A DNA stretch of 64,000 nt from an uncultured Porphyromonadaceae bacterium (lineage in GTDB: Bacteria > Bacteroidota > Bacteroidia > Bacteroidales > Muribaculaceae), in contig CAMWIM010000005.1 in NCBI GenBank assembly GCA_947174335.1, positions 1-64,000 on the forward strand. Reading direction: 5' to 3'. The notes beneath the pieces were generated by a model. The model made no database searches. It was given only the letters and a program-made list of their open reading frames with translations, and was not told where the DNA came from. Made by a program: the position numbers and the translations under genes. Below, piece by piece: positions 33,423 to 43,111 of this stretch (position 1 is its first letter; each line of letters starts with the position of its first letter).

Positions 33423-34375
33423 GACACCACGTTGATAGGGTCACCGTCAAGATAATGTTTCACATTTGAGATGGTGATTTCGAGCAGACGGGTGCGGGCG
33501 GCGGTTGATTGCCATGCGATGTGTGGCGTTATCTCGCAGTATTTGTTTGTGAGCAATGGATTGTCGGGCAATGCGGGTTCAACTTCGAGAACATCGAGTC
33601 CGGCATAGGCTATCTGTCGATTATTAAGAGCTTCATCAAGCGCTTTTTCGTCGATGAGAGGACCGCGAGACGCATTCAAAAGTATAGCCGATGGCTTCAT
33701 CAAGGCGAGTGATTCACGATTGATGAAGTGACGGTTGTCGGGTGTCAATGGAGCATTGAGCGACAATACATCTGATTGTTTCAACAACGTATCATGATCG
33801 ACCTTCGTGATATAGTCGGGAATTTGGTCTTGAGATTTAGAGGTAAGAGCAATAACGTTCATGCCAAACGCATGAGCAATTTCAGCAACCTTCAAGCCTA
33901 TATGACCGAGTGCATAGATTCCCATTGTCAGTCCGGCGAGCTGTTCAATAGTCATCAGACGATAACTGAAGTCGGTACAACGCGTCCAATCTCCACGTTT
34001 GACGCTCTCGGAATGGAGCGATATGCGATTTGTGATGTTCAACAGATGGGCAAAGATGTTTTGGGCGACCGAATCGGTGCTGTATGCCGGAACATTTGTT
34101 ACGGTGATACCACGCTCACGGGCAGCCGCGATATCAACGTTGTTAAAGCCGGTTGCGAGTAGTCCGATATAACGCAGTTTTGGCAACTGCTCCATTACCT
34201 TAGCAGTGATATTGACCTTATTAATAATGATGATTGTGGCATCGGCAGCTCGTTCTACAACCAAATCAGAAGGAGTTCGGTCATAAACAGTAAGTTTACC
34301 GAGCTGAGCGAGGGGTTCCCACGAGAGGTCACCGCTATTTGCAACATATCCGTCGAGGACAACTATATTTTCCAT
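33419..34375 (-). CDS. D-2-hydroxyacid dehydrogenase
   Basis: 318 residues. NAD-binding core LTMGIYALGHIGLKVAEIA, and the catalytic Arg (LLNASRGPLIDE), Glu (LDVLEVEPALPDNP) and His (ITPHIAW) of the D-isomer-specific 2-hydroxyacid dehydrogenases are present. The overall sequence resembles glycerate/hydroxypyruvate-reductase types. It has an upstream TATATTTG (+ strand 34402-34409) but a poor -33. It converges with the glycosyltransferase, sharing overlapping stop codons at 33419-33422. Confidence 0.92.
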   Translation of the reverse strand: MENIVVLDGYVANSGDLSWEPLAQLGKLTVYDRTPSDLVVERAADATIIIINKVNITAKVMEQLPKLRYIGLLATGFNNVDIAAARERGITVTNVPAYSTDSVAQNIFAHLLNITNRISLHSESVKRGDWTRCTDFSYRLMTIEQLAGLTMGIYALGHIGLKVAEIAHAFGMNVIALTSKSQDQIPDYITKVDHDTLLKQSDVLSLNAPLTPDNRHFINRESLALMKPSAILLNASRGPLIDEKALDEALNNRQIAYAGLDVLEVEPALPDNPLLTNKYCEITPHIAWQSTAARTRLLEITISNVKHYLDGDPINVVS

Positions 34376-34468
34376 TTTATACGCTATTTTATAAGATTTT
34401 ACAAATATAACGCTTTTGTCAACAAAATAGGTTAAAAATAGGGGTTAATGTTTTTTAACGCCAAAATA

Positions 34469-34500
34469 TTTGGTCATTTAGTCAAAAGTCCGTACCTTTG
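34469..34500 (+). promoter_or_regulatory. Promoter of initiator tRNA
   Basis: TTTG (34469-34472), 20 bases, TACCTTTG (34493-34500): a full consensus match. The transcript would start ~7 bases before the tRNA. Confidence 0.75.
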
Positions 34501-34513
34501 CACACGAAAACAT

Positions 34514-34585
<72 letters not shown>

Positions 34586-34594
34586 CTAATGAAG

Positions 34595-34625
34595 ACGAAT
34601 CGGGAATTCCGGTTCGTTTTTTTTC
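34595..34625 (+). terminator. Terminator of the initiator tRNA
   Basis: ACGAATCGGG-AAT-TCCGGTTCGT hairpin (34595-34617, two G-T wobbles) followed by eight T. Confidence 0.85.
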
Positions 34626-34680
34626 ATACAAAAAGAGGGACTGTCAAAATAAAAATTAACAATTTTGCAGAAGCCCAAAA

Positions 34681-34708
34681 GGCGGTGAATCAATTAAGAA
34701 ACACCGCC
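34681..34708 (-). terminator. Probable terminator after the minus-strand barrel gene
   Basis: GGCGGTG (34681-34687) pairs with CACCGCC (34702-34708), followed on the minus strand by TTTT. It lies ~33 bases after the stop of the beta-barrel gene. The T-run is short. Confidence 0.55.
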
Positions 34709-34740
34709 CTTAATATTTTATTACAAAAAACGTGCTGATT

Positions 34741-35361
34741 TTAGAAGAGGTAAGCTACTCTAACACTCCAACCACGATTGGCTACAGTTAAATCTTCGAG
34801 CAATTTAGTTTCGCAAGCACGACTCATACCCCAGATATAACCTGCCTCGACCTGCCATTTTTTATATAGCTCAAAGCCTAAGCCACATTGGAGTCCTATT
34901 TCAGCACCTGTATATTTGAACGGAGACACTTTATTGTGAGCCAACAAAAATTCAAACACAGGTCCGCCAAAAACGTACGGTGCGATATAATCTTCAAGTC
35001 CATGCATACGGGTCCATTTAAAACGGAGGTTAAACGGAATAGCTGCATAATGGAGATAGCTGCGCATCGTCCCGACGCCCTGCGATGCCCATATTTCTTT
35101 TTCACCAAAGTGGATAGTGGCACCTCGTTGCTGGTATTGCAGACCGAAGTTTAGCCCAAAACCAATACCGGGAAACATCAGTTCGCACTGCACACCTGCG
35201 TTATACCCAACGCTTTGGTCAACTGTAACAAGTTTTTGCTTGAACTTGAGTGTCGTAATGTCTAAACCCACCATCGGTCCATAACGGAACTGTGCAGATG
35301 ACGAGAATGACGCACCAATCAGAGCAACCAAAAGGGCGATGACTGTAAATATTTTTTTCAT
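34741..35361 (-). CDS. PorT-like outer-membrane beta-barrel protein
   Basis: 206 residues; signal peptide MKKIFTVIALLVALIGASF with cleavage near SSAQ, then an OMP_b-brl_2-type barrel: FRYGPMVGLDITTLKF, YNAGVQCELMFPGIGFGLNFGLQY, ending WSVRVAYLF. Many such PorT-like proteins are of unknown function in Bacteroidota. It is downstream of hisS by 36 bases and may be read through from that transcript. Confidence 0.82.
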   Translation of the reverse strand: MKKIFTVIALLVALIGASFSSSAQFRYGPMVGLDITTLKFKQKLVTVDQSVGYNAGVQCELMFPGIGFGLNFGLQYQQRGATIHFGEKEIWASQGVGTMRSYLHYAAIPFNLRFKWTRMHGLEDYIAPYVFGGPVFEFLLAHNKVSPFKYTGAEIGLQCGLGFELYKKWQVEAGYIWGMSRACETKLLEDLTVANRGWSVRVAYLF

Positions 35362-35397
35362 AAGGGATGATTTCTATTATTATATATTAATGTGTAA

Positions 35398-36762
35398 TCA
35401 GGCTTTGATAATAGCGATAGCCTGGTCAGGAGTTACGGTCTGCTGGTCACCGGTTGCCATATTTTTCAATGTAAGAGTTCCGTCGGCTGCTTCAGTCTCA
35501 CCCACGATTGCAACATATCTAACACCGAGAGAATCGGCATATTTCATTTGTTTCTGCATTTTTGATGAATCGGGATAGATTTCTGCTGCGATTCCTGCAT
35601 GGCGCAATTCACGAAGCATTTTCATTGAAACGGCAGCCTCATTTTCGCCCATGTTGGCAAACATTACGTCAACAGCCGCCAGAGTGTCTTTGGGATAAAG
35701 ATCAAGGGTGTTGAGAACGTCATAGATACGGTCAGCTCCGAACGAAATGCCAACTCCCGACACATCTTTAAGACCGAAAATTCCGGTCAGGTTGTCATAT
35801 CGACCACCACCGGTAATACTACCTATTTCAACATCGAGTGCCTTTACCTCAATGATTGTTCCGGTATAGTAGTTCAAGCCGCGAGCGAGCGAAACGTCGA
35901 GTGTGATACGAGCATCTATGCCTGCCTTCTTCACGCCTTCAAACACGGTTTTCAACTCCTCGATACCAAGGCGACCCGATTCAGTTCCACCGATAATCTG
36001 AGCTAATTTTTCAATTCGCTCTTCGGTTGTACCTTCAATAAGCAATACCGGGGTAAGTTTATCAATAGCCTCAGCTGACAAACCGCGCTCGGCAAGTTCT
36101 TCCTTAACCGCATCGAGCCCGATTTTGTCAATCTTATCAATAGCAACGGTTATATCGACAATTTTCTCGGGCGCACCGATATATTCAGCGATACCGGCAA
36201 GCGCCTTACGGTTATTGAGTTTGATTTCGATATTGACTTTCAAGCGACGGAAAACTTCATCAATCATCGAAAGCAATTCGATTTCGTTAATAAGCGAATC
36301 AGAACCGACTACATCGGCATCACACTGATAAAATTCGCGATAACGTCCTTTTTGAGGACGGTCGGCACGCCAAACCGGTTGAATTTGGAAACGCTTGAAC
36401 GGGAAAGTAATATCATTACGGTGTTGAACGACATAGCGGGCAAACGGAACGGTCAAGTCATAACGCAAACCCTTTTCACAAAGCTGAGCAGCTACACGGT
36501 TGAGGTCTCCATTTTGAAGCATTGTCATATCGACATCCCTCATGTAGTCACCCGAATTAAGAATTTTAAAAAGGAGTTTGTCTCCCTCCTCGCCATATTT
36601 ACCCATCAGAGTTGAAAGATTCTCCATAGCCGGAGTCTCGATCTGACGGTAGCCATAAAGACGAAATACGTCACGGATTGTATCGAATATATAGTTACGA
36701 CGCGCCATTTCAACCGGCGAGAAGTCGCGTGTTCCCTTTGGGATTGATGGTTTCTGTGCCAT
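35398..36762 (-). CDS. hisS: Histidyl-tRNA synthetase
   Basis: 454 residues with class II motifs: motif 1 region [12 protein letters not shown], motif 2 [30 protein letters not shown], the HisA signature [15 protein letters not shown], motif 3 [12 protein letters not shown]...[15 protein letters not shown], and a C-terminal anticodon-binding domain. It charges tRNA-His in the cytoplasm. It lies 35 bases downstream of the histidine kinase gene. Confidence 0.97.
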   Translation of the reverse strand: MAQKPSIPKGTRDFSPVEMARRNYIFDTIRDVFRLYGYRQIETPAMENLSTLMGKYGEEGDKLLFKILNSGDYMRDVDMTMLQNGDLNRVAAQLCEKGLRYDLTVPFARYVVQHRNDITFPFKRFQIQPVWRADRPQKGRYREFYQCDADVVGSDSLINEIELLSMIDEVFRRLKVNIEIKLNNRKALAGIAEYIGAPEKIVDITVAIDKIDKIGLDAVKEELAERGLSAEAIDKLTPVLLIEGTTEERIEKLAQIIGGTESGRLGIEELKTVFEGVKKAGIDARITLDVSLARGLNYYTGTIIEVKALDVEIGSITGGGRYDNLTGIFGLKDVSGVGISFGADRIYDVLNTLDLYPKDTLAAVDVMFANMGENEAAVSMKMLRELRHAGIAAEIYPDSSKMQKQMKYADSLGVRYVAIVGETEAADGTLTLKNMATGDQQTVTPDQAIAIIKA

Positions 36763-36797
36763 AAGTCAATAAAATAACGTTTTTAAGGCAACGACAA

Positions 36798-38279
36798 TTA
36801 ATCGTGCCAAACGGGTAGAGTGAAAAGATATTCAAGACCACCTCCCTTGCGGTTTCTAACCGAAATTGTTCCGCCAAGGGTGAGGATACTGCTTTTTACA
36901 ATCGGCAGACCAAGACCTGTACCACCATTTTTACGGCTGCGACCCGAGTCTACTCGATAGAATCGATCAAAGAGATGAGGCAAGTGAGTCGGATCGACAC
37001 CTTTGCCGTTATCATAGAACGAGAATGTATAGAAGTTTTTATTTTTATTAATTAGTTTGACACCCATTTCGGTTCCTTCACTATAGTTAGCCGCATTTTT
37101 AGCCAAATTGGAGATAACGCTGCCAAGAAGATTAAAGTTACCGCGAATGAATGTATCAAATGGAATGTCATAAACAAATTCCATGTTCTTGTTTATACCA
37201 CTCTCAACAATATCGTTGGCTGTTGTAAACACCACTTCCTGAAAATCGATTTTCTCGGTTGGAATTGTAGACGCCGATTCTTCAAGACGAGTGATTGTCG
37301 AGATATCGTTAAGCATCGTCGACAAACGGTTAATCTGAATAGCCGATTTCGATAGGAAGTGATTTCGGGTATCAGCATCAATGTCGGGATTTTCCAGAAG
37401 AGTATCAATATAACCTTTGACAATACCAATCGGAGTTTTCAGCTCGTGATTGATGTTATCGGTGAGCTGGCGTTTCATCTGACTTTTTTCTTCGGTAACC
37501 TTAAGCGCGATTTGATGCTCATGTTCAAGCGTATTCATCGCTTTTACACGCTCTATATGAAGTTCCACGATTTTTCGAGATATATCGCCGAGTTCGTCAT
37601 TAGAGAAGTCTTCAACCGGAATCGTATCTTTCTCAGCCACTGCATGATCAACGAAGTCTCGAAGTGCGGTTATATTTTTTGCGAGATGGGCGGTAAAGAA
37701 ATAAATAATAAATGTCAAAACAATCGCTACTATAACAATGGTAATAATAAACACCGGAGAGTATGCGATTGATTGAGCTGACATTGCCGTTAAAGGCATA
37801 ACGGTTTGGACAAGATATTTGCCGTCAGCAGTTGAACGGGTACGATAATAAAACAGTTCACGGTCGCCAAGATCAATCGGCGTACCGTCCTCGTTCAGAA
37901 CATCAATATCTGAGGTCGAGAACTCGCCACGACGCTTGAGCTCCGAAATGTTGGGCATAGGAAGCTGAAACCCTGCAGATGCGACTTTTGTCTCATTCTG
38001 CGTGTCAAATACAGCGACACTGACATCATCGAGGTCAGTAGTTGTGTAATATGTATCAATCCACCCGAGAAACTTATTTGCCGCAACCATATCGTCAGAT
38101 TCAAAACTCTCAACAACACGGTTTGTAATCAAGTCAATATTGGCTTTGAGAATACTTCTCTTATAATTTACACTACGGTAATAGTGGAAAAAACTTAGAA
38201 ATATAACAAAACCCCAAATCAGAACTACTATCGGAATAAAAATTCTTGCCTGATAGTTAGACAGTTTCAAAGAAGCCAT
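36798..38279 (-). CDS. Membrane sensor histidine kinase
   Basis: About 493 residues from ATG 38279; the in-frame TTG at 38285 is unlikely. Two membrane segments (~12-34 and ~174-197) enclose a periplasmic sensor of ~140 residues. A HAMP-like linker, a HisKA domain with intact phospho-acceptor H278 (NINHELKTPIG), and an HATPase domain with N-box (NLAKNAANYS), G1 (DNGKGVDP) and G2 (GGTGLGLPIV) follow. The start overlaps the end of the response-regulator gene by 23 bases. Resembles the RprX/RprY type of Bacteroides; the signal is unknown. Confidence 0.92.
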   Translation of the reverse strand: MASLKLSNYQARIFIPIVVLIWGFVIFLSFFHYYRSVNYKRSILKANIDLITNRVVESFESDDMVAANKFLGWIDTYYTTTDLDDVSVAVFDTQNETKVASAGFQLPMPNISELKRRGEFSTSDIDVLNEDGTPIDLGDRELFYYRTRSTADGKYLVQTVMPLTAMSAQSIAYSPVFIITIVIVAIVLTFIIYFFTAHLAKNITALRDFVDHAVAEKDTIPVEDFSNDELGDISRKIVELHIERVKAMNTLEHEHQIALKVTEEKSQMKRQLTDNINHELKTPIGIVKGYIDTLLENPDIDADTRNHFLSKSAIQINRLSTMLNDISTITRLEESASTIPTEKIDFQEVVFTTANDIVESGINKNMEFVYDIPFDTFIRGNFNLLGSVISNLAKNAANYSEGTEMGVKLINKNKNFYTFSFYDNGKGVDPTHLPHLFDRFYRVDSGRSRKNGGTGLGLPIVKSSILTLGGTISVRNRKGGGLEYLFTLPVWHD

Positions 38280-39009
38280 AGCCAAAACCGAGTCGAGTTG
38301 AAATATTTGCGCTGTATTCGCCTATTTTATTACGGAGTCGAGTTAGATTTGTATCAACGGTGCGGTTGGTAACCACATCTCCTGACCAAACCTGGCTAAT
38401 GATTTCGTTACGCGAGTATATGCGATTACGGTGGGTAAGAAAAAACAACAGAAGGTCAAATTCCTTACGGGTAAGGTGAATAGGTTCATTATTGAGGTAA
38501 CATACCTTTTCATTACGGTCAAGTCGGAGAGTCTTGAAAGTAACATCAGGCTCATATGATGACTTGGGTGTATTTTGTACAGGCATTGAAGTGCCCGCAG
38601 AAGGCATTCCGGGAGCCATATAAGGGTTTGCCGGAGCAGATGCATAACGACGGAGCACCGCACGAACACGTGCAATTACCTCACTGATTACAAACGGCTT
38701 TGTAATGTAGTCATCTGCACCGATGTTAAGCCCCATAACCGTGTCGTCCTCGCCATTGAGGGCTGAACAGAAAATAACCGGGACACGTTCGGTCGCAGAA
38801 TTGTTGCGAAGTCGTTTCAAGAAGTCATATCCACTCATTGTATCCATCATAATGTCAACTATACAAAGCGAATACGAAGCGATGTCAAGTGTAAGAGCTT
38901 CTTCAGCACTATAAGCACAATCGACATCAAAGCCTTCCTTCTCAAGATTATATTTCAGAATCTCGCAGATTGATTCCTCATCATCTACAATCAGAATTTT
39001 TACAGTCAT
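38257..39009 (-). CDS. OmpR-family response regulator
   Basis: 250 residues: receiver domain with acidic pocket D9-D10, phosphorylation site D52 (LCIVDIMMD) and K in ITKPF; a Pro/Ser-rich linker (~128-152); a winged-helix DNA-binding domain (FKTLRLDRNEKVCYLNNEPIHLTRKEFDLLLFFLTH, NRTVDTNLTRLRNKIG). Partner of the overlapping histidine kinase. A TAATTTTG -7 box (+ strand 39043-39050) lies upstream; this gene heads a minus-strand run with the kinase, hisS and a barrel. Confidence 0.95.
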   Translation of the reverse strand: MTVKILIVDDEESICEILKYNLEKEGFDVDCAYSAEEALTLDIASYSLCIVDIMMDTMSGYDFLKRLRNNSATERVPVIFCSALNGEDDTVMGLNIGADDYITKPFVISEVIARVRAVLRRYASAPANPYMAPGMPSAGTSMPVQNTPKSSYEPDVTFKTLRLDRNEKVCYLNNEPIHLTRKEFDLLLFFLTHRNRIYSRNEIISQVWSGDVVTNRTVDTNLTRLRNKIGEYSANISTRLGFGYGFFETV

Positions 39010-39116
39010 TGGTCAATTTAATATGTTTATAAATTAATGTTGCAAAATTACATAATTCATTGTATTCATAAAGTTAAAATACGTTAACTATTAAGTCTCG
39101 TTGTTAACTTATTCCT

Positions 39117-39151
39117 TAATTTTGTAACGTTTTGTCAATCATTTTGTCAAT
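39117..39151 (+). promoter_or_regulatory. -7 box and TTTTGTCAAT direct repeats upstream of the ATP-grasp gene
   Basis: TAATTTTG (39117-39124) is followed by two copies of TTTTGTCAAT (39130-39139 and 39142-39151), 12 bases apart centre to centre, ending 5 bases before ATG 39157. No TTTG lies at the standard -33 position. The repeats would lie in the short 5' leader. Confidence 0.5.
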
Positions 39152-39156
39152 TTGCA

Positions 39157-40278
39157 ATGAAAAGTTATATTTTCAACCCTGAAAACGACCTTGCTCTTGC
39201 CTCGGGAAGTAAGGTTTATACACCACCTCGCAACGCCGCTTTGCTTGCTCATTGTGGAGCTATATTGCCGATGTGGCTTGCCGAGTCGGGCGATAACGTT
39301 ATCGCCGACCCCATAGGGTTTGAAAATTGGATTGATAATACCACCTCATTGTTTGATATAAACATCAATATTTCAACCGTTTCACCTTGTCATGCGACAG
39401 GAGAGCCTTGGGGTTGGTCAAATGCGATTGTAACCAAACTGACAAGAGCCGGAATCAACCGTGCAAATTTACCTGATGAACGAGCTCTCGAACGAATGAG
39501 GCAACTCAGCCACCGCCGTATGTCAATCGAAATCAACCGACTGTTGGCACTGAGAGGAATCTCCACTCCCCCACTCGCCATCGAGGTCTCAACCCAAGAC
39601 GAAATAACACGTGCCGTCAAGCAATTTAATGGAAGATTTGTGATGAAATCGCCATGGTCGAGCACCGGTCGCGGAGTGTTTTTATCAAACATAACCAATG
39701 CCGAAACGATATTAAAAAATGCCGATGGAATAATACGCCGTCAAGGGAGCGTTATAATTGAGCCGTTACTCGACCGCAAGATTGATTTTGCCATGCTTTT
39801 TTTTGCCGAAAACGGCAAAGTTTCTTATCGTGGATTATCACTTTTTGAAACTGTCGGCACAGCATATACCGGCAACATCCTTCTACCCGAAAAAGTAATG
39901 TCTCAACAATTAGAAAACCAACTGGAGGGAATCGATCTTTCTGTAATTTCTATCGAACTTGAACAGATTTTAAGCGACATAATAAAGGATGATTATGAAG
40001 GTTGGCTCGGTATTGACATGATGGTGCAGAACAATGGAAAACTTGCACCCTGTATTGAATTGAACCTCAGAAAAACAATGGGAGTCGTTGCTCTGATTTT
40101 GCGTGACCGATTTATTGCCTCCGAGTCGAGCGGACGTTTTATGGTTGAACATGGCAATTTTGAGCCCTTAGATATTTCTCGTGCAAAAATTGAGCATAAT
40201 CGACTTGTCGAAGGCGCTATTGATCTCGTTCCGCCATGTCAGGGATTCAGAATAGCGATGAAAGTTGCCCGTGACTGA
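39157..40278 (+). CDS. ATP-grasp-like protein of unknown function
   Basis: 373 residues, soluble. The start MKSYIFNPENDLALASG is distinctive. A flexible ATP-binding loop MKSPWSSTGRGVF (~163-175) follows VKQFNGRF, and a metal-binding strand CIELNLRKTMG (~298-308) fits the E-x-N pattern of ATP-grasp ligases; VIIEPLLDRKIDFAM resembles the adenine-contact region. ATP-grasp enzymes join a carboxylate to an amine or thiol through an acyl-phosphate. I do not know the substrates. It is divergent from the response regulator and 32 bases upstream of ispD. Confidence 0.7.
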   Translation: MKSYIFNPENDLALASGSKVYTPPRNAALLAHCGAILPMWLAESGDNVIADPIGFENWIDNTTSLFDININISTVSPCHATGEPWGWSNAIVTKLTRAGINRANLPDERALERMRQLSHRRMSIEINRLLALRGISTPPLAIEVSTQDEITRAVKQFNGRFVMKSPWSSTGRGVFLSNITNAETILKNADGIIRRQGSVIIEPLLDRKIDFAMLFFAENGKVSYRGLSLFETVGTAYTGNILLPEKVMSQQLENQLEGIDLSVISIELEQILSDIIKDDYEGWLGIDMMVQNNGKLAPCIELNLRKTMGVVALILRDRFIASESSGRFMVEHGNFEPLDISRAKIEHNRLVEGAIDLVPPCQGFRIAMKVARD

Positions 40279-40289
40279 GAAAAAAACGT

Positions 40290-40297
40290 TATTTTTG
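40290..40297 (+). promoter_or_regulatory. -7 element of ispD
   Basis: TATTTTTG lies 13 bases before ATG 40311. Transcription would start at about 40304, giving a nearly leaderless mRNA. No TTTG is at the usual -33 spacing. Confidence 0.45.
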
Positions 40298-40310
40298 CAA
40301 AAAATAAAAT

Positions 40311-41009
40311 ATGAGTACTGTCAAAATCCACACTATCATCGTTGCAGGAGGGTCGGGGAGCCGTTTTGGCGCCGACATTCCGAAGCAATATTGCCTCCTT
40401 GCAAAACGTCCGATATTGATACACACAATCGAGGCGATGCGTCACGCACTGCCCGATGCAGAAATAACGTTGGTAATCAGCAGTGACATGCAACAACTTT
40501 GGGATGATCTGTGTAAAACTCACGACTTCATTTCGCCTACGGTGGTTTATGGTGGAGCGACACGCGCGCAATCGGTTGCCAACGCAATAAACTCAATCAA
40601 CAATCCCGACAAAGATGATATCGTGCTGATTCACGATGGTGCCCGTCCTCTGGTCGATGAACCGACAGTGAAACGCGTGGTTGAATGTCTCATCTCTCAA
40701 ACGAGCGACGGTGTAATTCCGGCTATCGCACTAACCGATTCTATCAGAGAGCTTGATGATACAGGCTCTCATCCGGTTGACCGAAGCAGATACAGAGCCG
40801 TTCAAACTCCGCAAGGATTTAACCTGATCGCTTTACAAAAAGCCTATCAGATACCCGAACGACCCGATTGGACCGATGATGCTTCGGTAATGGCAACAGC
40901 AGGTAAAACAAAAATCAATCTTGTCGAAGGTTCTCCCGAAAACATAAAAATAACAAATCCACTTGATATTGAAATAGCAGAAGCTATCATGCGCTGTCGT
41001 CAAAAATGA
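40311..41009 (+). CDS. ispD: 2-C-methyl-D-erythritol 4-phosphate cytidylyltransferase
   Basis: 232 residues. The nucleotide-binding start IIVAGGSGSRFGADIPKQY, the catalytic-loop VLIHDGARPLVD and TPQGFNLIAL are IspD hallmarks. It makes CDP-ME in the non-mevalonate (MEP) isoprenoid pathway, which feeds, among others, the menaquinone side chain attached by the nearby MenA. Its stop overlaps the recG start (ATGA), so the two are coupled. Confidence 0.95.
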   Translation: MSTVKIHTIIVAGGSGSRFGADIPKQYCLLAKRPILIHTIEAMRHALPDAEITLVISSDMQQLWDDLCKTHDFISPTVVYGGATRAQSVANAINSINNPDKDDIVLIHDGARPLVDEPTVKRVVECLISQTSDGVIPAIALTDSIRELDDTGSHPVDRSRYRAVQTPQGFNLIALQKAYQIPERPDWTDDASVMATAGKTKINLVEGSPENIKITNPLDIEIAEAIMRCRQK

Positions 41010-43096
41010 ACTCTCTACGACGAATCGACATAAAGTACTTGAAAGGTGTTGGACCAAAACGTGCCGACCTCATAGGTCGTGAGCTTGGCATAAAGACCTA
41101 CTATGACCTTTTACATCACTTCCCGTCACACTATGTCGATCGTTCAAAAATATATCGCATCGTTGACTTGCGTGGCGAAATGCCGGCTTTACAGATCAAA
41201 GGTAAATTCTTGACTTTCAACGTCGTTGGAGAGGGCGCAAAGAGCCGGCTCATCGGACTTTTCACTGACGGAACGGCTACTATTGAGATTGTATGGTTCC
41301 GTCGAATATCTCAGATAAAACAAGCCTACAAAACAGGCAACGAATATATTCTGTTTGGCAAGCCCGGGGAGTTTAACGGCACTCGCCAGATGGTCCATCC
41401 TGAGATTGACCCGGTTGGGTCAACAACTGCAACAGGAGGACTTCGTGGCGTTTATCCGTTAACCGAGAAATTACGCAATGCCGGTATCGGTTCGCGCACA
41501 ATTTTCACATGGGTTATGAATCTATTGTCAACAATTCGTCCGGTTGCCGAGACTCTGTCAACCGATGTGATTGAGGCTATGAAACTCATGCCGCTACGCG
41601 AGGCTCTTATCGCCGTTCACAATCCCCAAGATGCAGCCACGCTTCAAAAAGCGCGCTTCCGTTTGAAATTTGAAGAGTTGTTCTATATACAGCTCAACTT
41701 GCGACGTCACTCGTTGATGAGAGCTGCGCGCGCCGACGGAATCAAATTCAGTCGTGTCGGCGATTTTTTCAATATGTTTTATGAGCGTCAATTACCGTTT
41801 GACTTGACCGGTGCCCAAAAGCGAGTCATCAAAGAGATTCGTCATGACATGGGGTCGGGTCGACAAATGAACAGACTTTTACAAGGCGATGTCGGCAGCG
41901 GAAAGACATTGGTCGCACTGATGACAATGCTGATAGCAATTGACAATGGCTATCAAGCTTGTTTGATGGCACCGACCGAAATTCTTGCCACTCAACACTA
42001 TCAGACCCTGCGCCAACTTGTCGCTCCAATCGGCATCAACGTCAGACTTTTAACCGGTTCAACCCGAGCCAAAGAACGTCGTGAAATTCATGAAGGACTT
42101 TTATCGGGTGATATTCAACTGATTGTCGGAACTCACGCTCTAATTGAAGACACCGTAAAATTCCGCAATCTCGGATTTGTCGTTATCGACGAGCAACACC
42201 GTTTCGGAGTAATGCAACGTTCGCGACTCTGGACCAAGAATAATATTTTGCCCCATGTACTGGTAATGACAGCTACGCCGATTCCACGAACATTGGCGAT
42301 GACACTTTACGGCGACCTCGATGTGTCGGTCATTGATGAACTCCCCCCCGGTCGAAAACCGGTTGACACGATGATTTGCTATGACACGCGTCGCGAAATG
42401 GTCAACATCTCGATTGGGCGACAGCTCGCCATGGGACGGCAGATATATATTGTTTATCCTCTTATCTCAGAGAACGAAAAGCTTGATTTAAAGAGTCTTG
42501 AAGATGGATATGAAACGATTTGCGAAACGTTCCCGAGCTACGAGGTGACCTATGTCCACGGCAAGATGAAACCGGCTGAGAAAGACCGCCGAATGACTGA
42601 CTTTGTTTCGGGGAAAGCACGCATACTCGTTGCTACAACCGTTATTGAAGTCGGTGTCAACGTTCCAAATGCCACGACAATGGTTATCGAGAATGCCGAA
42701 CGTTTCGGTTTGTCACAGCTTCACCAGCTACGCGGACGTGTCGGACGCGGTGGCGACAAAAGCTACTGTGTTCTGATGACCAAACCTCAGATTGCCAAGA
42801 CAACACGTGAGCGTCTGGAAATTATGACGTCAACCAACGACGGCTTTATTGTTGCCGAAGCCGATCTTAAAATGAGAGGACCCGGCGACATAGAGGGAAC
42901 TCTTCAAAGCGGTATAGCGTTTGACTTGAAAATAGCTAACCTTGCCACCGACCAACAGATTGTTCAACTTGCACGAGACAAAGCCGAAGAAGTCCTCGAA
43001 GATGACCCGGCTCTCAATAAACCGGTTCACTCGGTTCTGTTGTCAAACCTTCAAGAAAATTTTGAAAAAGCGGTTGACCTCAGCCGTATAAGTTAA
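41006..43096 (+). CDS. recG: ATP-dependent DNA helicase RecG
   Basis: 696 residues: N-terminal wedge/OB domain (~60-160), then superfamily 2 helicase domains with Walker A GDVGSGKT (294-301), DEQH box (395-398), TATPIPRTLAM, and motif VI QLRGRVGRGG, followed by the RecG C-terminal domain. It remodels stalled replication forks and Holliday junctions. Length and motifs match the family. Confidence 0.97.
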   Translation: MNSLRRIDIKYLKGVGPKRADLIGRELGIKTYYDLLHHFPSHYVDRSKIYRIVDLRGEMPALQIKGKFLTFNVVGEGAKSRLIGLFTDGTATIEIVWFRRISQIKQAYKTGNEYILFGKPGEFNGTRQMVHPEIDPVGSTTATGGLRGVYPLTEKLRNAGIGSRTIFTWVMNLLSTIRPVAETLSTDVIEAMKLMPLREALIAVHNPQDAATLQKARFRLKFEELFYIQLNLRRHSLMRAARADGIKFSRVGDFFNMFYERQLPFDLTGAQKRVIKEIRHDMGSGRQMNRLLQGDVGSGKTLVALMTMLIAIDNGYQACLMAPTEILATQHYQTLRQLVAPIGINVRLLTGSTRAKERREIHEGLLSGDIQLIVGTHALIEDTVKFRNLGFVVIDEQHRFGVMQRSRLWTKNNILPHVLVMTATPIPRTLAMTLYGDLDVSVIDELPPGRKPVDTMICYDTRREMVNISIGRQLAMGRQIYIVYPLISENEKLDLKSLEDGYETICETFPSYEVTYVHGKMKPAEKDRRMTDFVSGKARILVATTVIEVGVNVPNATTMVIENAERFGLSQLHQLRGRVGRGGDKSYCVLMTKPQIAKTTRERLEIMTSTNDGFIVAEADLKMRGPGDIEGTLQSGIAFDLKIANLATDQQIVQLARDKAEEVLEDDPALNKPVHSVLLSNLQENFEKAVDLSRIS

Positions 43097-43111
43097 CCTA
43101 AACCAAAGGAT

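Noticed and set aside
34626-34670. GGGACTGTCAAAATAAAAATT sequence like the end of an insertion sequence
   Set aside because: No matching second end, transposase or target duplication is present; the stretch is short and AT-rich.
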